Of a DNA stretch of 64,000 nt, positions 21,534 to 32,691 are shown one piece after another. How positions within the stretch are numbered: position 1 is the first letter of the stretch; every line of letters begins with the position of its first letter. Origin of the DNA: Lysinibacillus alkalisoli (GTDB lineage Bacteria > Bacillota > Bacilli > Bacillales_A > Planococcaceae); contig NZ_BMJT01000007.1 of assembly GCF_014643595.1 (NCBI RefSeq), positions 62,001 through 126,000 of the forward strand, given 5' to 3'. A program made the position numbers and the translations under genes. Under the pieces are notes generated by a model. That model did not search any database. It had not been told where the DNA came from and saw only the letters and a list, made by a program, of their open reading frames with translations.

Positions 21534-23423
21534 TTAAATTGTTAGTGGTTCTAATTCTAATTTCTTTCGTAGCGTATTTAATTTATTTAACATTTTATTA
21601 TCCGTTATTAAGGTCATATACTTATTAATTACTTCTTCATCTTTTGCATGGATTAAGATATGAATGTCTTTGTCTACTACACAGAGATTTTTGTATTCGT
21701 CAGTACCACCTTCTAACCGTGGTACTTTATGATGACAATGTATCGTCATCGGATTCAATTCAATCCCTGTTACATGACATCTCCCTTTTTGAGCACAATA
21801 TAATGCAATGCGATTATCGTTATATTCAATACTTCTCTGTGGTATAGGGTGTTCCATTAGGAAACGTAATACCCCTATATCAATAGTAGACAGATTTTTA
21901 TGAATTTCTTCTCTGCCTTCCTTTGTATATGCATTAACCACATTTCGTTTCATCATAGGACTTTTATGTTTAATATAGCCTATCGGAAGAAATGGTGCTT
22001 TGGAAATGAATCTTAACTGTTTGCTTTTTCCATATTCCTTTTTAATAAAGTCCGATGAAATAACACCTATCTTTTTAATTCGCCGTTTCATTCGGTGGTC
22101 TTTTAAATTTGCATTGACCTCGTATGCAATGTTTCCCATATCTTCGGAAATCATTGTGGCAATTCGGAAGTATTGATGAAGGCCGATTACAGTTGAGTTG
22201 TATAATGCTATTTTTCTTGCTTGGTCGTTCGAGCCACTATCATATCGGATGCCATTAATAATTTCTTTTAGGTTATCCTTCGTGCGTTGTATTGCTTTAT
22301 CGCACATGTGACTTTTCACAATCCACTTTTCACCTTTTGGTATAAGTTTCATTTTAAATCCTAGAAATTCCGAATAGTTCTTTTTTAAATTTACAATTTT
22401 CGATTTTTCTTCACTGACTTCTAAGCCTAGTCTATCTTTCAGCCATTTTTGTACTGCGATAAAAAGTCGCTTTGCATGATTCAGATTGCTACAAAATATT
22501 TTGAAATCATCAGCATATCGAACAATGTAACATTCTTTAAGCCTCGTTTTCTTTAGATATTTGTATTGATTCCCTTTATCCGTAGAATTCCCTCTATCTT
22601 TATGGATAACTATTTTTTCTTCAAATACAGGAATCTTTTCCCACTGACTTTCAATCCATTGGTCTAATTCATTAAGAACGATATTTGATAACAAAGGAGA
22701 GAGAATTCCTCCTTGAGGTGTACCTTTGTCGTTGTCAATCATTTGACCATTTGGCATTTTGATTTTGGCTTTTAGCATTTTAGAAATAATCGAAATTAAA
22801 TTCTTATCCCTAATACCCATTGTCCACATTTGCTTTAAAAGTTTTTCATGTGAGACGTTATCGAAAAACCCTTTAATATCGATATCAATTACATATGACA
22901 TTTTTGAGTTTTGCATTAATCGGTACGTTTGGGCAATTGCATTTTCTACTGAACGATTTGGTCTGAAACCATGGCTTCGTCCAGAAAATTTTGCTTCTGC
23001 AATCGGTTCAAGAATTTGTAAAATACATTGTTGAACTATTCTATCCCAAATTGCTGGGATTCCGAGAGGTCTTATTTTCCCATTAGGCTTTGGTATTTCA
23101 ACTCGTCTAACCGCTTTCGGTTTGTAATCTTTAAGTTTATTTCTTGCATAACGAACAAAGTTATCTTCAGATAGCTTCGAAACATGTTCAATAGTCCGAC
23201 CGTCTACGCCAGCCGTTTTGCTACCTGTGTTTTTCTTAATATTACGATACGCTAACTTAATGTTCTCAGTGGAACTAATGATGTTCATTAAGTTTTTGAA
23301 ATTACTACCATTTTTACTTTGGTCATACAGCATATCAAACGTTGCTTGCATACTGTAATATTCCGCATTTCTTAGTTTGGACTTTTTAACATGTTTTACG
23401 ATTCGTGAATTTGCCACAGACAT
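21534..23423 (-). CDS. ltrA: Group II intron reverse transcriptase/maturase with HNH endonuclease
   Basis: The intron-encoded protein supports splicing and retrohoming. The reverse transcriptase core (about residues 60-345) includes RPLGIPAIWDRIVQ, GFRPNRSVENAI, the GTPQGGILSPLLSN block and the active-site CYIVRYADDF. The X/maturase domain follows. The C-terminal HNH region (CHVTGIELN, HCHHKVPRLEGGTDEYKN, LIHA) looks complete, so target-primed mobility may be retained. No frameshift is seen. The frame opens with TTG at 23438; the ATG at 23423 or a GTG six bases later, both behind AAAGGGG, are better starts. Confidence 0.95.
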   Translation of the reverse strand: MSVANSRIVKHVKKSKLRNAEYYSMQATFDMLYDQSKNGSNFKNLMNIISSTENIKLAYRNIKKNTGSKTAGVDGRTIEHVSKLSEDNFVRYARNKLKDYKPKAVRRVEIPKPNGKIRPLGIPAIWDRIVQQCILQILEPIAEAKFSGRSHGFRPNRSVENAIAQTYRLMQNSKMSYVIDIDIKGFFDNVSHEKLLKQMWTMGIRDKNLISIISKMLKAKIKMPNGQMIDNDKGTPQGGILSPLLSNIVLNELDQWIESQWEKIPVFEEKIVIHKDRGNSTDKGNQYKYLKKTRLKECYIVRYADDFKIFCSNLNHAKRLFIAVQKWLKDRLGLEVSEEKSKIVNLKKNYSEFLGFKMKLIPKGEKWIVKSHMCDKAIQRTKDNLKEIINGIRYDSGSNDQARKIALYNSTVIGLHQYFRIATMISEDMGNIAYEVNANLKDHRMKRRIKKIGVISSDFIKKEYGKSKQLRFISKAPFLPIGYIKHKSPMMKRNVVNAYTKEGREEIHKNLSTIDIGVLRFLMEHPIPQRSIEYNDNRIALYCAQKGRCHVTGIELNPMTIHCHHKVPRLEGGTDEYKNLCVVDKDIHILIHAKDEEVINKYMTLITDNKMLNKLNTLRKKLELEPLTI

Positions 23424-24164
23424 CAACCCCTTTCTCAAGTGGTGATTCTCTTAGTCATACTCGAATCTGTGATATTGTTATGCACTTATAAGTCTTTGAA
23501 AGTTCCGACTAGAGCCTATCCCTCCACCGCTTATTATCACGGTTTCAATGGTACTATGGCTCCACTCTCACGAAAGGTTAATCAGTTTTAATAGAAATTT
23601 TCCTTTTATATACTGAACTGTTTCAGCGGTAGGTTAATACCTCCACATCCTTCGCTTTCCACGTTCCGATTTCTTTATCCTTACATATATCCTTAGGTTT
23701 CTCCTATAGTCCTGTATGCTTGAACTTGCCTGTAACAAGTTATGGATTTTCATAACTGCAGATTCTTACTCACCCACACATACGATGGCATTACCACCCA
23801 TTGCATTTCTACAATGTCTACGTCTAGACCCGTACATTCAGAGATTCGTCAGTGCTTGTGCAGCACATTCTAACCATAGATATTTTATGGACTCCCGGCA
23901 TATAGGATACACCATCTACCGCTAGACAGCTTTCATTCTCACTTTCAACCTATAACAAAAATTGAAAGAAACTTTACGGTATCTCTCTGCCGACTTCACC
24001 GAGCTTCATACTTTACTATTTAACCTTAGTGAAAGCATGTCGGAGTATCAGAGTAGGCGTTTCAGGGCGTTACTCCTTCATTCCACCTATCAAGAAATCA
24101 GTTCTCCTAAGGATATTAAGCGACTCCCTAGTGTCTAAGCTTTTCACTTAGAAACGTGTCGCAC

Positions 24165-24426
24165 CCGTATCATAGTCACCATATACGCGAATAAATCCGC
24201 CTTCAGCTATGACTTCTTCAATAAGTGTTACAGCTTCTTGCATGCCATGCATTGACAATGGGTCATGTACAACAGGTTGTGCGGATAAAAAGGTTTTCAC
24301 TTGCTCACTCGTTGTATAACCTCTTGCTACTAAAATTTTAGCTGTAATGGCTGACAAAGCGAATTCATCCTGTAATTGCGTAACAAGTTGTTGATTTTGT
24401 CTTTCAATGATCCATCGTTTTTCCAT
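24165..24426 (-). CDS. recJ: RecJ single-strand exonuclease, 5' exon (residues 1-88)
   Basis: The exon encodes MEKRWIIERQNQQLV through RVYGDYDT plus the first base of the next Asp codon. It covers the RecJ N-terminal region and the start of DHH motif I. Read on without splicing, it adds five intron-encoded residues (GATRF) and stops at 24148, giving a 92-residue fragment with no active site. GGTGG precedes the ATG. Confidence 0.93.
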
Positions 24427-24466
24427 CTTTCCACCATACTTTCTTCTAAGTGTTTTAAAATGTATA

Positions 24467-24490
24467 AGAACCGCGCAAATGCGCGGTTCT
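24467..24490 (-). terminator. GC-rich hairpin between lapA-like gene and recJ
   Basis: AGAACCGCGC and GCGCGGTTCT form a perfect 10-bp stem with loop ATTT. Only a weak T-rich tail follows, so it may attenuate rather than stop transcription into recJ. Confidence 0.55.
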
Positions 24491-24493
24491 ATA

Positions 24494-24868
24494 TTAGATG
24501 TCGCTATTCGTAACAGACTGTGCAGTTGATATGTTCTTTTTCGCTTCTTTCAGCTCATGTTCAAGGTGCTTTAATTGCTCTTGTTGTTTGCCAATAAGCT
24601 CCTCTTTATGTTTCAACGTTTTCGTAAGATGAGTAACTGTTCGCTTATTACCATACATTTTTACGACAGAGAAAGATAAGCTAATCATAAAACCAATTAA
24701 AGCTGAACCTAAAATCACGAGTATTAATGGCCATTCTGCCTTGCCAAAAACATAGCTAACAGGTACTTTATCTACATTTAAAATAGCAAAAATCGCGATG
24801 ATAATAGCAAAGACTAAACCTGCTACTAAGGAGAGTTGTGACTTTAATCCACTTTTATTTTCCTTCAT
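24494..24868 (-). CDS. LapA-domain (DUF1049) membrane protein, YrvD-like
   Basis: This 124-residue protein has two membrane helices (about 12-32 and 43-65) and a C-terminal coiled coil rich in Lys, Glu and Gln (about 75-115). This is the LapA_dom layout seen in E. coli LapA, an LPS-assembly factor, and in B. subtilis YrvD, whose function is unknown. It lies directly upstream of recJ, as yrvD does. GGAGTG precedes ATG. Confidence 0.85.
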   Translation of the reverse strand: MKENKSGLKSQLSLVAGLVFAIIIAIFAILNVDKVPVSYVFGKAEWPLILVILGSALIGFMISLSFSVVKMYGNKRTVTHLTKTLKHKEELIGKQQEQLKHLEHELKEAKKNISTAQSVTNSDI

Positions 24869-24937
24869 CCTTAATCACTCCTTACTCTAATTATGTGTAT
24901 TACATGTCAAATTGTAACATGGTTTTCATGTTTATAA

Positions 24938-24982
24938 ATAAAAAAGCAGCATATAAAAATAGCATCTGCTATTTTTATATGC
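24938..24982 (-). terminator. Terminator of secDF
   Basis: GCATATAAAAATAGCA pairs perfectly with TGCTATTTTTATATGC, followed on the minus strand by GCTTTTTTATTT. Confidence 0.9.
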
Positions 24983-24996
24983 CACTGTATGAAGGA

Positions 24997-27264
24997 TTAG
25001 ACAGTAGGTTCGTCTGTACCCCATTGCTTTTTCTCTTTCTTCTTCAATTTACCACCTGATTTATCCATTTCACGAATTTTCAATGAATACCATACTTGTG
25101 CCGCAATACAGATAGATGAGTAAATTCCTGTAATTAAACCGGCTAGCAATGCGATAGAGAAGTTGGTTAAAGAAGGTGCACCAAAGGCTAATAATGCCAC
25201 TACAACGATAATGACAGTCAATACTGTGTTTACAGAGCGTCCCATCGTTTGACGCAATGATTTATTAACAATCGTAGCAAGTACTTCTTTATCTTTCACT
25301 TCATCAAATGCATTTAAGTTTTCGCGAATACGGTCAAATGTAACAATCGTATCATTAATGGAGTAACCAACAATCGTTAATACTGCCGCAATGAATGTAA
25401 TATCCACTTCTAAGCGGAAAATACTAAAGATCGCTACAATTAAAAATACATCATGTAACAATGACACAATCGTACCAACACCCATGCGCCACTCAAAACG
25501 GATCGCTACATAAATCAAAATACCAATTGCCGCGACACTAAGCGCATAAATAGCATTTTTTACAAGTTCTTTACCAACCGTTGGCGATACGTTACTCACC
25601 GAAGGTTCTTCCCCATATTTTGCACTTACATCTTTTTTAAATTGTAATGTTTCTTGCTTAGAAAAATCTTCTGTGTAACGTACTACACCAATATTTTTCT
25701 TATCGCCTGAAATTACAATATCATCAGAAGGATGACCAATCTTATCAATAAATTGCGAGATCTCCTCTTTTGTTACTTCTTTGTCACTTACAATATCAAC
25801 ACGAGTACCACTTGAGAAGTCAATACCTAAGTTCAATCGGAATATACCTATAGCAATAATCCCGACAACTAAAATAAGTAATGAGAAGCTATAAAACTTT
25901 TTACGATTACCAACAAAGTCGATGCGGTCAAACTTCGTTGTTAAATCAATTGTTGTTAAATTTTCGGATAAGTCATGTTGTTTTGATTTTGAAATACCAT
26001 ATAAACCTGGGCTATTAAAGTAACCACTTAACACTAATTGGTTTAGTAAAATACGTGAGCCCCACACAGCTGTAATAAAGCTTAATAAAATACTAATAAT
26101 TAACATGGTAGCAAAACCTTTTACTGAGCTTGCCCCAAAAGCATACAATACAGCAGCAACTAATAATGTCGTTAATTGCGCATCTATGATAGCAGATAAC
26201 GATTGTTTAGAACCTAACTGGAAAGCTTGCTTCACACTGTGACCTACACGTAATTCTTCTCTTATTCGCTCGGCTGTCAAAATATTAGCATCGACCGCCA
26301 TACCAATCCCTAATACAATCGCTGCAATACCTGGCAATGTAAGGACGGCATTGATGCCATTAAAGACAATCAATACAAGGTACGTGAATACAGTTAGTGT
26401 AATAATTGAGATTAAGCCTGGCAAACGGTAATACAATAACATAAAGGCGAAAATAGCTAACACACCTGCTACGCCTGCAAACACGGTGCTCTTTAACGCT
26501 TGTTCACCAAACTGTGCACCAACAGAGGTTGAAAATACTTCCGTCATTTTTACAGGTAATGAACCCGCATTTAAAATATTAGCAAAGTTTTGTGTCTCTT
26601 CTACAGAGAAGCCACCTTCAATCATAACATCGGTTGTGTTTAAAGGCTTACTTACTGCTGCTGCTGACACATAACGTGGGTCTGGCTTTTGAGATTCGGC
26701 AGCATAAGAATCGACGCCTTCTTCAAAGTCCATCCAAACAACGAGTAAGTTTTGACCAGAAGGCTTTTGACTAATTTTCGTTGTAATCTCACCAAATTTT
26801 TCTGCATCTTTCAATGTCAGAGTAACAATTGGTCGATTCGTTTCTCCATGAAAAGTCGCTTTAGCGCCATTTTGCTTAAGATCGTTACCATCAAGTAAAA
26901 TATTATCTTCCACATCACGGAACGTTAAGTTCGCTGATGTTGACAACATTTCACGCGCAGTCTCCTGATCTTCCACACCCGCTAATTGCACGCGAATACG
27001 ATTATTTCCTTCCACCTGAATACTAGGTTCGCTTACACCCATTTTGTCTACACGGCGACTTAAAGCATCTGTTGTGTTTTTAACATCTTCTTGATTTACT
27101 TTTTTGCCATCAAGTGTTTCAACATCATACAGAACTTCAAAACCACCTTGTAGATCTAATCCTAAGCGAATGTTTTTCAGTACATCCTGCGTTGTAAATG
27201 CCATAGTGCCTGCTAATACAACTACTACTACTAAAAACGCAAGGATACGACTTTTTACTTTCAT
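24997..27264 (-). CDS. secDF: Protein translocase subunit SecDF (fused)
   Basis: SecDF uses the proton gradient to pull secreted proteins through SecYEG. SecD (about 1-425) and SecF (about 450-755) are fused as in Bacillus, with 12 expected membrane helices. The SecD start region NIRLGLDLQGGFEVLYDVE and the SecF region LNLGIDFSSGTRVDIV are visible. The frame opens at 27294, but GAGGAGG before the ATG at 27264 (MKVKSRILAF) fixes the start, giving 755 residues. It has its own promoter, and YajC is encoded two genes upstream. Confidence 0.97.
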   Translation of the reverse strand: MKVKSRILAFLVVVVVLAGTMAFTTQDVLKNIRLGLDLQGGFEVLYDVETLDGKKVNQEDVKNTTDALSRRVDKMGVSEPSIQVEGNNRIRVQLAGVEDQETAREMLSTSANLTFRDVEDNILLDGNDLKQNGAKATFHGETNRPIVTLTLKDAEKFGEITTKISQKPSGQNLLVVWMDFEEGVDSYAAESQKPDPRYVSAAAVSKPLNTTDVMIEGGFSVEETQNFANILNAGSLPVKMTEVFSTSVGAQFGEQALKSTVFAGVAGVLAIFAFMLLYYRLPGLISIITLTVFTYLVLIVFNGINAVLTLPGIAAIVLGIGMAVDANILTAERIREELRVGHSVKQAFQLGSKQSLSAIIDAQLTTLLVAAVLYAFGASSVKGFATMLIISILLSFITAVWGSRILLNQLVLSGYFNSPGLYGISKSKQHDLSENLTTIDLTTKFDRIDFVGNRKKFYSFSLLILVVGIIAIGIFRLNLGIDFSSGTRVDIVSDKEVTKEEISQFIDKIGHPSDDIVISGDKKNIGVVRYTEDFSKQETLQFKKDVSAKYGEEPSVSNVSPTVGKELVKNAIYALSVAAIGILIYVAIRFEWRMGVGTIVSLLHDVFLIVAIFSIFRLEVDITFIAAVLTIVGYSINDTIVTFDRIRENLNAFDEVKDKEVLATIVNKSLRQTMGRSVNTVLTVIIVVVALLAFGAPSLTNFSIALLAGLITGIYSSICIAAQVWYSLKIREMDKSGGKLKKKEKKQWGTDEPTV

Positions 27265-27371
27265 GATTAAATCCTCCTCAAGTGTCGTGCGCAAACATTA
27301 TGTACACGATGACTCGCAAATGCGAGCATTCAATTCGTTCCTATTACACGCTAAAAAAGCGCAACACTAAT

Positions 27372-27400
27372 ATTATGAAACAGGTTGCGTTCTCTGTCAA
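27372..27400 (-). promoter_or_regulatory. Sigma-A promoter of secDF
   Basis: A consensus TTGACA (27395-27400) and CATAAT (27372-27377) are 17 bp apart on the minus strand. The start near 27365 leaves a leader of about 100 nt that contains a 20-codon ORF ending over the secDF ribosome-binding site. Confidence 0.75.
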
Positions 27401-27406
27401 ATCTCA

Positions 27407-27691
27407 TTATTGCTCATGGAGATTTGCGTGTAGTACAGCTAATTCCTCTGGTGTCACTTCTGCAAAACCGATGCGTCGCTCAGATACTTGCAAATCAGCA
27501 GGTTGGATCGCAAAAATTTGCGCCACTACTTTATGAATAGGCAGCGCTTGTGGTGAGATATTATACCATACACATTGCAAACAATACGCCCATAACGCCT
27601 GTGGGGACAGGCAAATTCCACTCAACGTTTGTAAGTCTGCTACCTTTGTTTCAAGTGCAGGTAATACTTCTTCATACCGTGTATGTGACAT
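27407..27691 (-). CDS. comN: ComN-like post-transcriptional regulator (YrzD family)
   Basis: This 94-residue protein sits directly upstream of secDF, the position of comN in B. subtilis. The N-terminal pattern LPALETKVADLQTLSG followed by LSPQALWAYCLQCVW resembles the ComN family. ComN in B. subtilis controls comE mRNA localisation. The C-terminal half is less clear, so the call rests on context and a short pattern. The spoVB gene expected next to it is absent. Confidence 0.65.
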   Translation of the reverse strand: MSHTRYEEVLPALETKVADLQTLSGICLSPQALWAYCLQCVWYNISPQALPIHKVVAQIFAIQPADLQVSERRIGFAEVTPEELAVLHANLHEQ

Positions 27692-27746
27692 CTATCTCCC
27701 TCCCTCTATTCATGTTATCGTAGCTTTTTATCCAAATGTTTACTAA

Positions 27747-27779
27747 AAAACAAAAAGAGCGTTCTCTATGAACACTCTT
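27747..27779 (-). terminator. Terminator after yajC
   Basis: AAGAGTGTTC and GAACGCTCTT arms on the minus strand are followed by TTTTGTTTTTTAG. It closes the queA-tgt-yajC operon. Confidence 0.8.
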
Positions 27780-27796
27780 CCCTAAAAAATCACGCT

Positions 27797-28066
27797 TTAC
27801 ACTTCATCTTTTAATACACGGCCAATAGCTTGACGCTCAAACTTTAGACGCGTGCCATCTGCTAATACAAGATATACTGTTGTATCTTCAATTGCATCGA
27901 TTGTGCCATGTAAACCACCAATCGTAACGATTTCATCGCCACGTTGTAGATTATTTTGCATTTGCATCGTTTGTTGTTGACGTTTTTTTGCAGGGCGGAT
28001 TAAAATAAACCACATTGCAACAAACATTAAAACAATCGGAATCAAACCGACTAATTGTTGACTCAT
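27797..28066 (-). CDS. yajC: Preprotein translocase subunit YajC
   Basis: YajC is a small accessory partner of SecDF. The 89-residue protein has one N-terminal membrane helix (LIPIVLMFVAMWFILIRPAKK) and the family motif GDEIVTIGGLHGTI. It follows tgt by 72 bp, the common queA-tgt-yajC order. GAGGTG precedes ATG. Confidence 0.95.
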   Translation of the reverse strand: MSQQLVGLIPIVLMFVAMWFILIRPAKKRQQQTMQMQNNLQRGDEIVTIGGLHGTIDAIEDTTVYLVLADGTRLKFERQAIGRVLKDEV

Positions 28067-28138
28067 TTCATTTTCACCTCTTTATGACAAGTTCACTCAA
28101 TAAGTATAGTATAAACCTTACGTAAAAAGCGACAATTG

Positions 28139-30333
<2,195 letters not shown>

Positions 30334-30359
30334 CATCATGTACTTCCTTTTATTTAAAT

Positions 30360-31358
30360 TTATTCTGGTATCTCATAGCCAAAGTGTTCATAAGCTAATG
30401 GTGTTGCTATACGTCCTCTTGGCGTACGTTGAATGAAACCTATTTGAAGCAAATAAGGCTCGTAGACATCTTCAATTGTTAGGGCCTCCTCACCAATAGA
30501 GGCAGATATTGTGTCTAAACCAACAGGACCTCCACGGAAACGTTCAATAATACTTTCTAATAATTTACGATCGATATGATCTAGCCCTTTAACATCCACT
30601 TGTAATAACTCCAATGCTTGGTGAGATAATTCAGATGTAATCGCGCCATCGCCTAATACCTGTGCAAAGTCACGCACACGCTTCAATAAACGATTGACAA
30701 TACGCGGCGTACCGCGAGAACGCATCGCAATCTCTTCAGCAGCAGCTTGATCAATGACAACATCGAATACTGTAGCACTACGTTGCACAATTTCTGTTAA
30801 CGCTTGTTGGTCGTAATACTCCAAACGTAATAATACACCAAAACGGTCGCGAAGTGGTGCAGATAATGCGCCTGCTCGTGTCGTCGCACCGATTAATGTA
30901 AATGGAGGTAAATCTAGTCTTATACTACGAGCTTCTGGTCCTTTCCCTACTACAATATCTAAACAAAAATCCTCCATAGCTGGATATAATACTTCTTCAA
31001 TTGCGCGAGGTAAACGATGAATCTCATCAATAAATAAGACATCACCTGGTTCTAAACCGTTTAGAATCGCTGCTAAATCACCTGGTCTTTCAATAGCTGG
31101 ACCGCTTGTCATACGAAAGTTAACACCCATCTCATTCGCAATAACAGCTGCTAAAGTTGTTTTACCTAAGCCTGGAGGACCATATAACAACACATGGTCT
31201 AAACATTCCCCGCGTTGACGAGCTGCCTCAATAAACACTGATAAGTTTTTTTTCACTTGAGCTTGCCCAATATATTGGGCTAATTTTTGTGGGCGCAATG
31301 AAAATTCAAATTGCTCATCAAAGTCTGTTGATTCATTTGTTGTTAAATGATTTTGCAT
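30360..31358 (-). CDS. ruvB: Holliday junction branch-migration helicase RuvB
   Basis: RuvB is the hexameric AAA+ motor of branch migration. Walker A is GPPGLGKTT, Walker B is LFIDEIHRL, sensor 1 is LIGATTRAG, and the winged-helix C-terminus contains FIQRTPRGR. It has 332 residues. The gene is 12 bp downstream of ruvA, with ribosome-binding site AGGAGGG. Confidence 0.98.
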   Translation of the reverse strand: MQNHLTTNESTDFDEQFEFSLRPQKLAQYIGQAQVKKNLSVFIEAARQRGECLDHVLLYGPPGLGKTTLAAVIANEMGVNFRMTSGPAIERPGDLAAILNGLEPGDVLFIDEIHRLPRAIEEVLYPAMEDFCLDIVVGKGPEARSIRLDLPPFTLIGATTRAGALSAPLRDRFGVLLRLEYYDQQALTEIVQRSATVFDVVIDQAAAEEIAMRSRGTPRIVNRLLKRVRDFAQVLGDGAITSELSHQALELLQVDVKGLDHIDRKLLESIIERFRGGPVGLDTISASIGEEALTIEDVYEPYLLQIGFIQRTPRGRIATPLAYEHFGYEIPE

Positions 31359-31370
31359 ATCTTTCCCTCC

Positions 31371-31985
31371 TTACATGAGTAGCAATGTTAACGCTTTTTT
31401 CATGTAATCATCCGTCGTTAACAAATCTGTAGATTGTTCCAATTGTGGGCGGATTTTCTTTAATTCACGCTCGGAATAACCTAATGTCGCTAAAGCTAAC
31501 AATGCGTCTTCTAAGGCATGATTAACTGTGCTATCTTCAAATAATGGCAGTTCGTCTGGTGCGCTTGCCATCTCTACATTATCAAGTAATGCACCTAACT
31601 TGCCTTTTAAATCTAAAATGATTTGACGGGCTGTTTTCTTACCTACACCTGGAAATTTAACTAAATACGTTTCATCCTCATTCTCAATCGCTGTCATTAC
31701 TTGCACAGGATTACCTGTAGCTAATATCGCTAAAGCCCCTTTAGGCCCAATGCCTGATACTTGAATTAGTTTGCGAAATAATTCGCGTTCATCAAGCGAT
31801 TGAAAACCAAATAATAAGTGTGCATCATCTCTCACATGAAGATGTACATAAATGATGCTCTCCTCCTTATGGGAAGTGAATGCATACGAATTTGGCGTGA
31901 ACACACGATAACCTATTGCTTGATTATCAATTACAATATACTCTGGTGTAATGCGGTCGATTCTACCTTTTATATAATCATACAT
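31371..31985 (-). CDS. ruvA: Holliday junction-binding protein RuvA
   Basis: RuvA binds four-way junctions and loads RuvB. The N-terminal OB fold starts MYDYIKGRID, helix-hairpin-helix motifs are VSGIGPKGALAIL and FPGVGKKTARQIIL, and domain III is C-terminal. It has 204 residues. It is divergent from niaR. Confidence 0.97.
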   Translation of the reverse strand: MYDYIKGRIDRITPEYIVIDNQAIGYRVFTPNSYAFTSHKEESIIYVHLHVRDDAHLLFGFQSLDERELFRKLIQVSGIGPKGALAILATGNPVQVMTAIENEDETYLVKFPGVGKKTARQIILDLKGKLGALLDNVEMASAPDELPLFEDSTVNHALEDALLALATLGYSERELKKIRPQLEQSTDLLTTDDYMKKALTLLLM

Positions 31986-32100
31986 TTGTCGTCCCTCATT
32001 TCATATCATGGTTTAAATTATAGCATATTAGCGAACGAATGCTCGACTGATTACATAGCCATTTCGTGATACAATATCTTTATGCAAGGAGTGAGTACGT

Positions 32101-32631
32101 ATGACAAAAAAACTACTTGGTGAGCAACGAAGAGCAAAAATTATGGAGTTACTACGAGAAGCTGATACACCGATTACAGGCACTGCATTAGCTAAAGTGG
32201 CTAACGTATCACGACAAGTGATTGTAACCGACATGACATTACTAAAAGCACGTAACGAACCTATTTTAGCGACAAGTCAAGGCTATGTCTACATGCCTAA
32301 AGAATCTACGCCATTATACGAACGCATTGTAGCTTGCCAACATACCCCTGCACAAACAGAAGAAGAATTATTTGCGATTGTTGATTGTGGAGTAATGGTA
32401 AAAAACGTTATTATTGAACATGGGGTGTACGGGGATTTAACAGCGTCCATTCATGTGAGTAATCGACTTGAAGTGAAGCAATTTTTACAAAAAGTTGCTG
32501 AAGAACAAGCGATGTACTTATCTGCACTGACAGATGGTACTCATTTGCACACCCTCGTTGCACCAACGACAGCAATGCTTGATTGTGCAGAGCAAGCACT
32601 GCGGGACAGCGGCTTTTTAATTGAAAACTAA
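32101..32631 (+). CDS. niaR: NAD biosynthesis repressor NiaR (HTH_11 plus 3H domain)
   Basis: NiaR (YrxA) represses NAD synthesis or niacin uptake genes with niacin as corepressor. The N-terminal winged helix contains ALAKVANVSRQVIVTDM. The C-terminal 3H domain carries conserved histidines (IIEHGVYGDL, SIHVSNR, TDGTHLHTL). It has 176 residues. In B. subtilis yrxA lies between pheA and nifS-nadB; the nad genes are missing here, so its targets must be elsewhere. Confidence 0.93.
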   Translation: MTKKLLGEQRRAKIMELLREADTPITGTALAKVANVSRQVIVTDMTLLKARNEPILATSQGYVYMPKESTPLYERIVACQHTPAQTEEELFAIVDCGVMVKNVIIEHGVYGDLTASIHVSNRLEVKQFLQKVAEEQAMYLSALTDGTHLHTLVAPTTAMLDCAEQALRDSGFLIEN

Positions 32632-32645
32632 TGGCCAAAAACGAT

Positions 32646-32684
32646 AAAAAACAGCTAATCGACATCTGTCAATTGGCTGTTTTT
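32646..32684. terminator. Bidirectional terminator between niaR and yidC2
   Basis: AAAAACAGCTAAT pairs with ATTGGCTGTTTTT between the convergent stops. Confidence 0.8.
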
Positions 32685-32691
32685 CGTACAA

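Larger units (their letters stand above)
21369..24164 (-). mobile_element. Group II intron inserted in recJ
   Basis: The element is 2796 bp and lies in the same orientation as recJ. Its 5' end is GTGCGACACG, matching the GUGYG consensus. It ends ACCTATCACTAT. Domain V (21418-21451) is a 34-nt hairpin with a GAAA loop and internal bulge. The encoded maturase lies in domain IV. Candidate exon-binding sites pair with the 5' exon over 5 bp each: EBS1 near 23975-23979 with TACGG, EBS2 near 24015-24019 with ACTAT. Exact removal restores the T-D-G of motif I. The HNH domain argues against class C. Confidence 0.95.

Noticed and set aside
21369-24164. recJ as a pseudogene broken by the intron
   Set aside because: Exon joining keeps the exact frame and motif, the intron is in the sense direction, and its maturase is intact, so a spliced functional gene is more likely.
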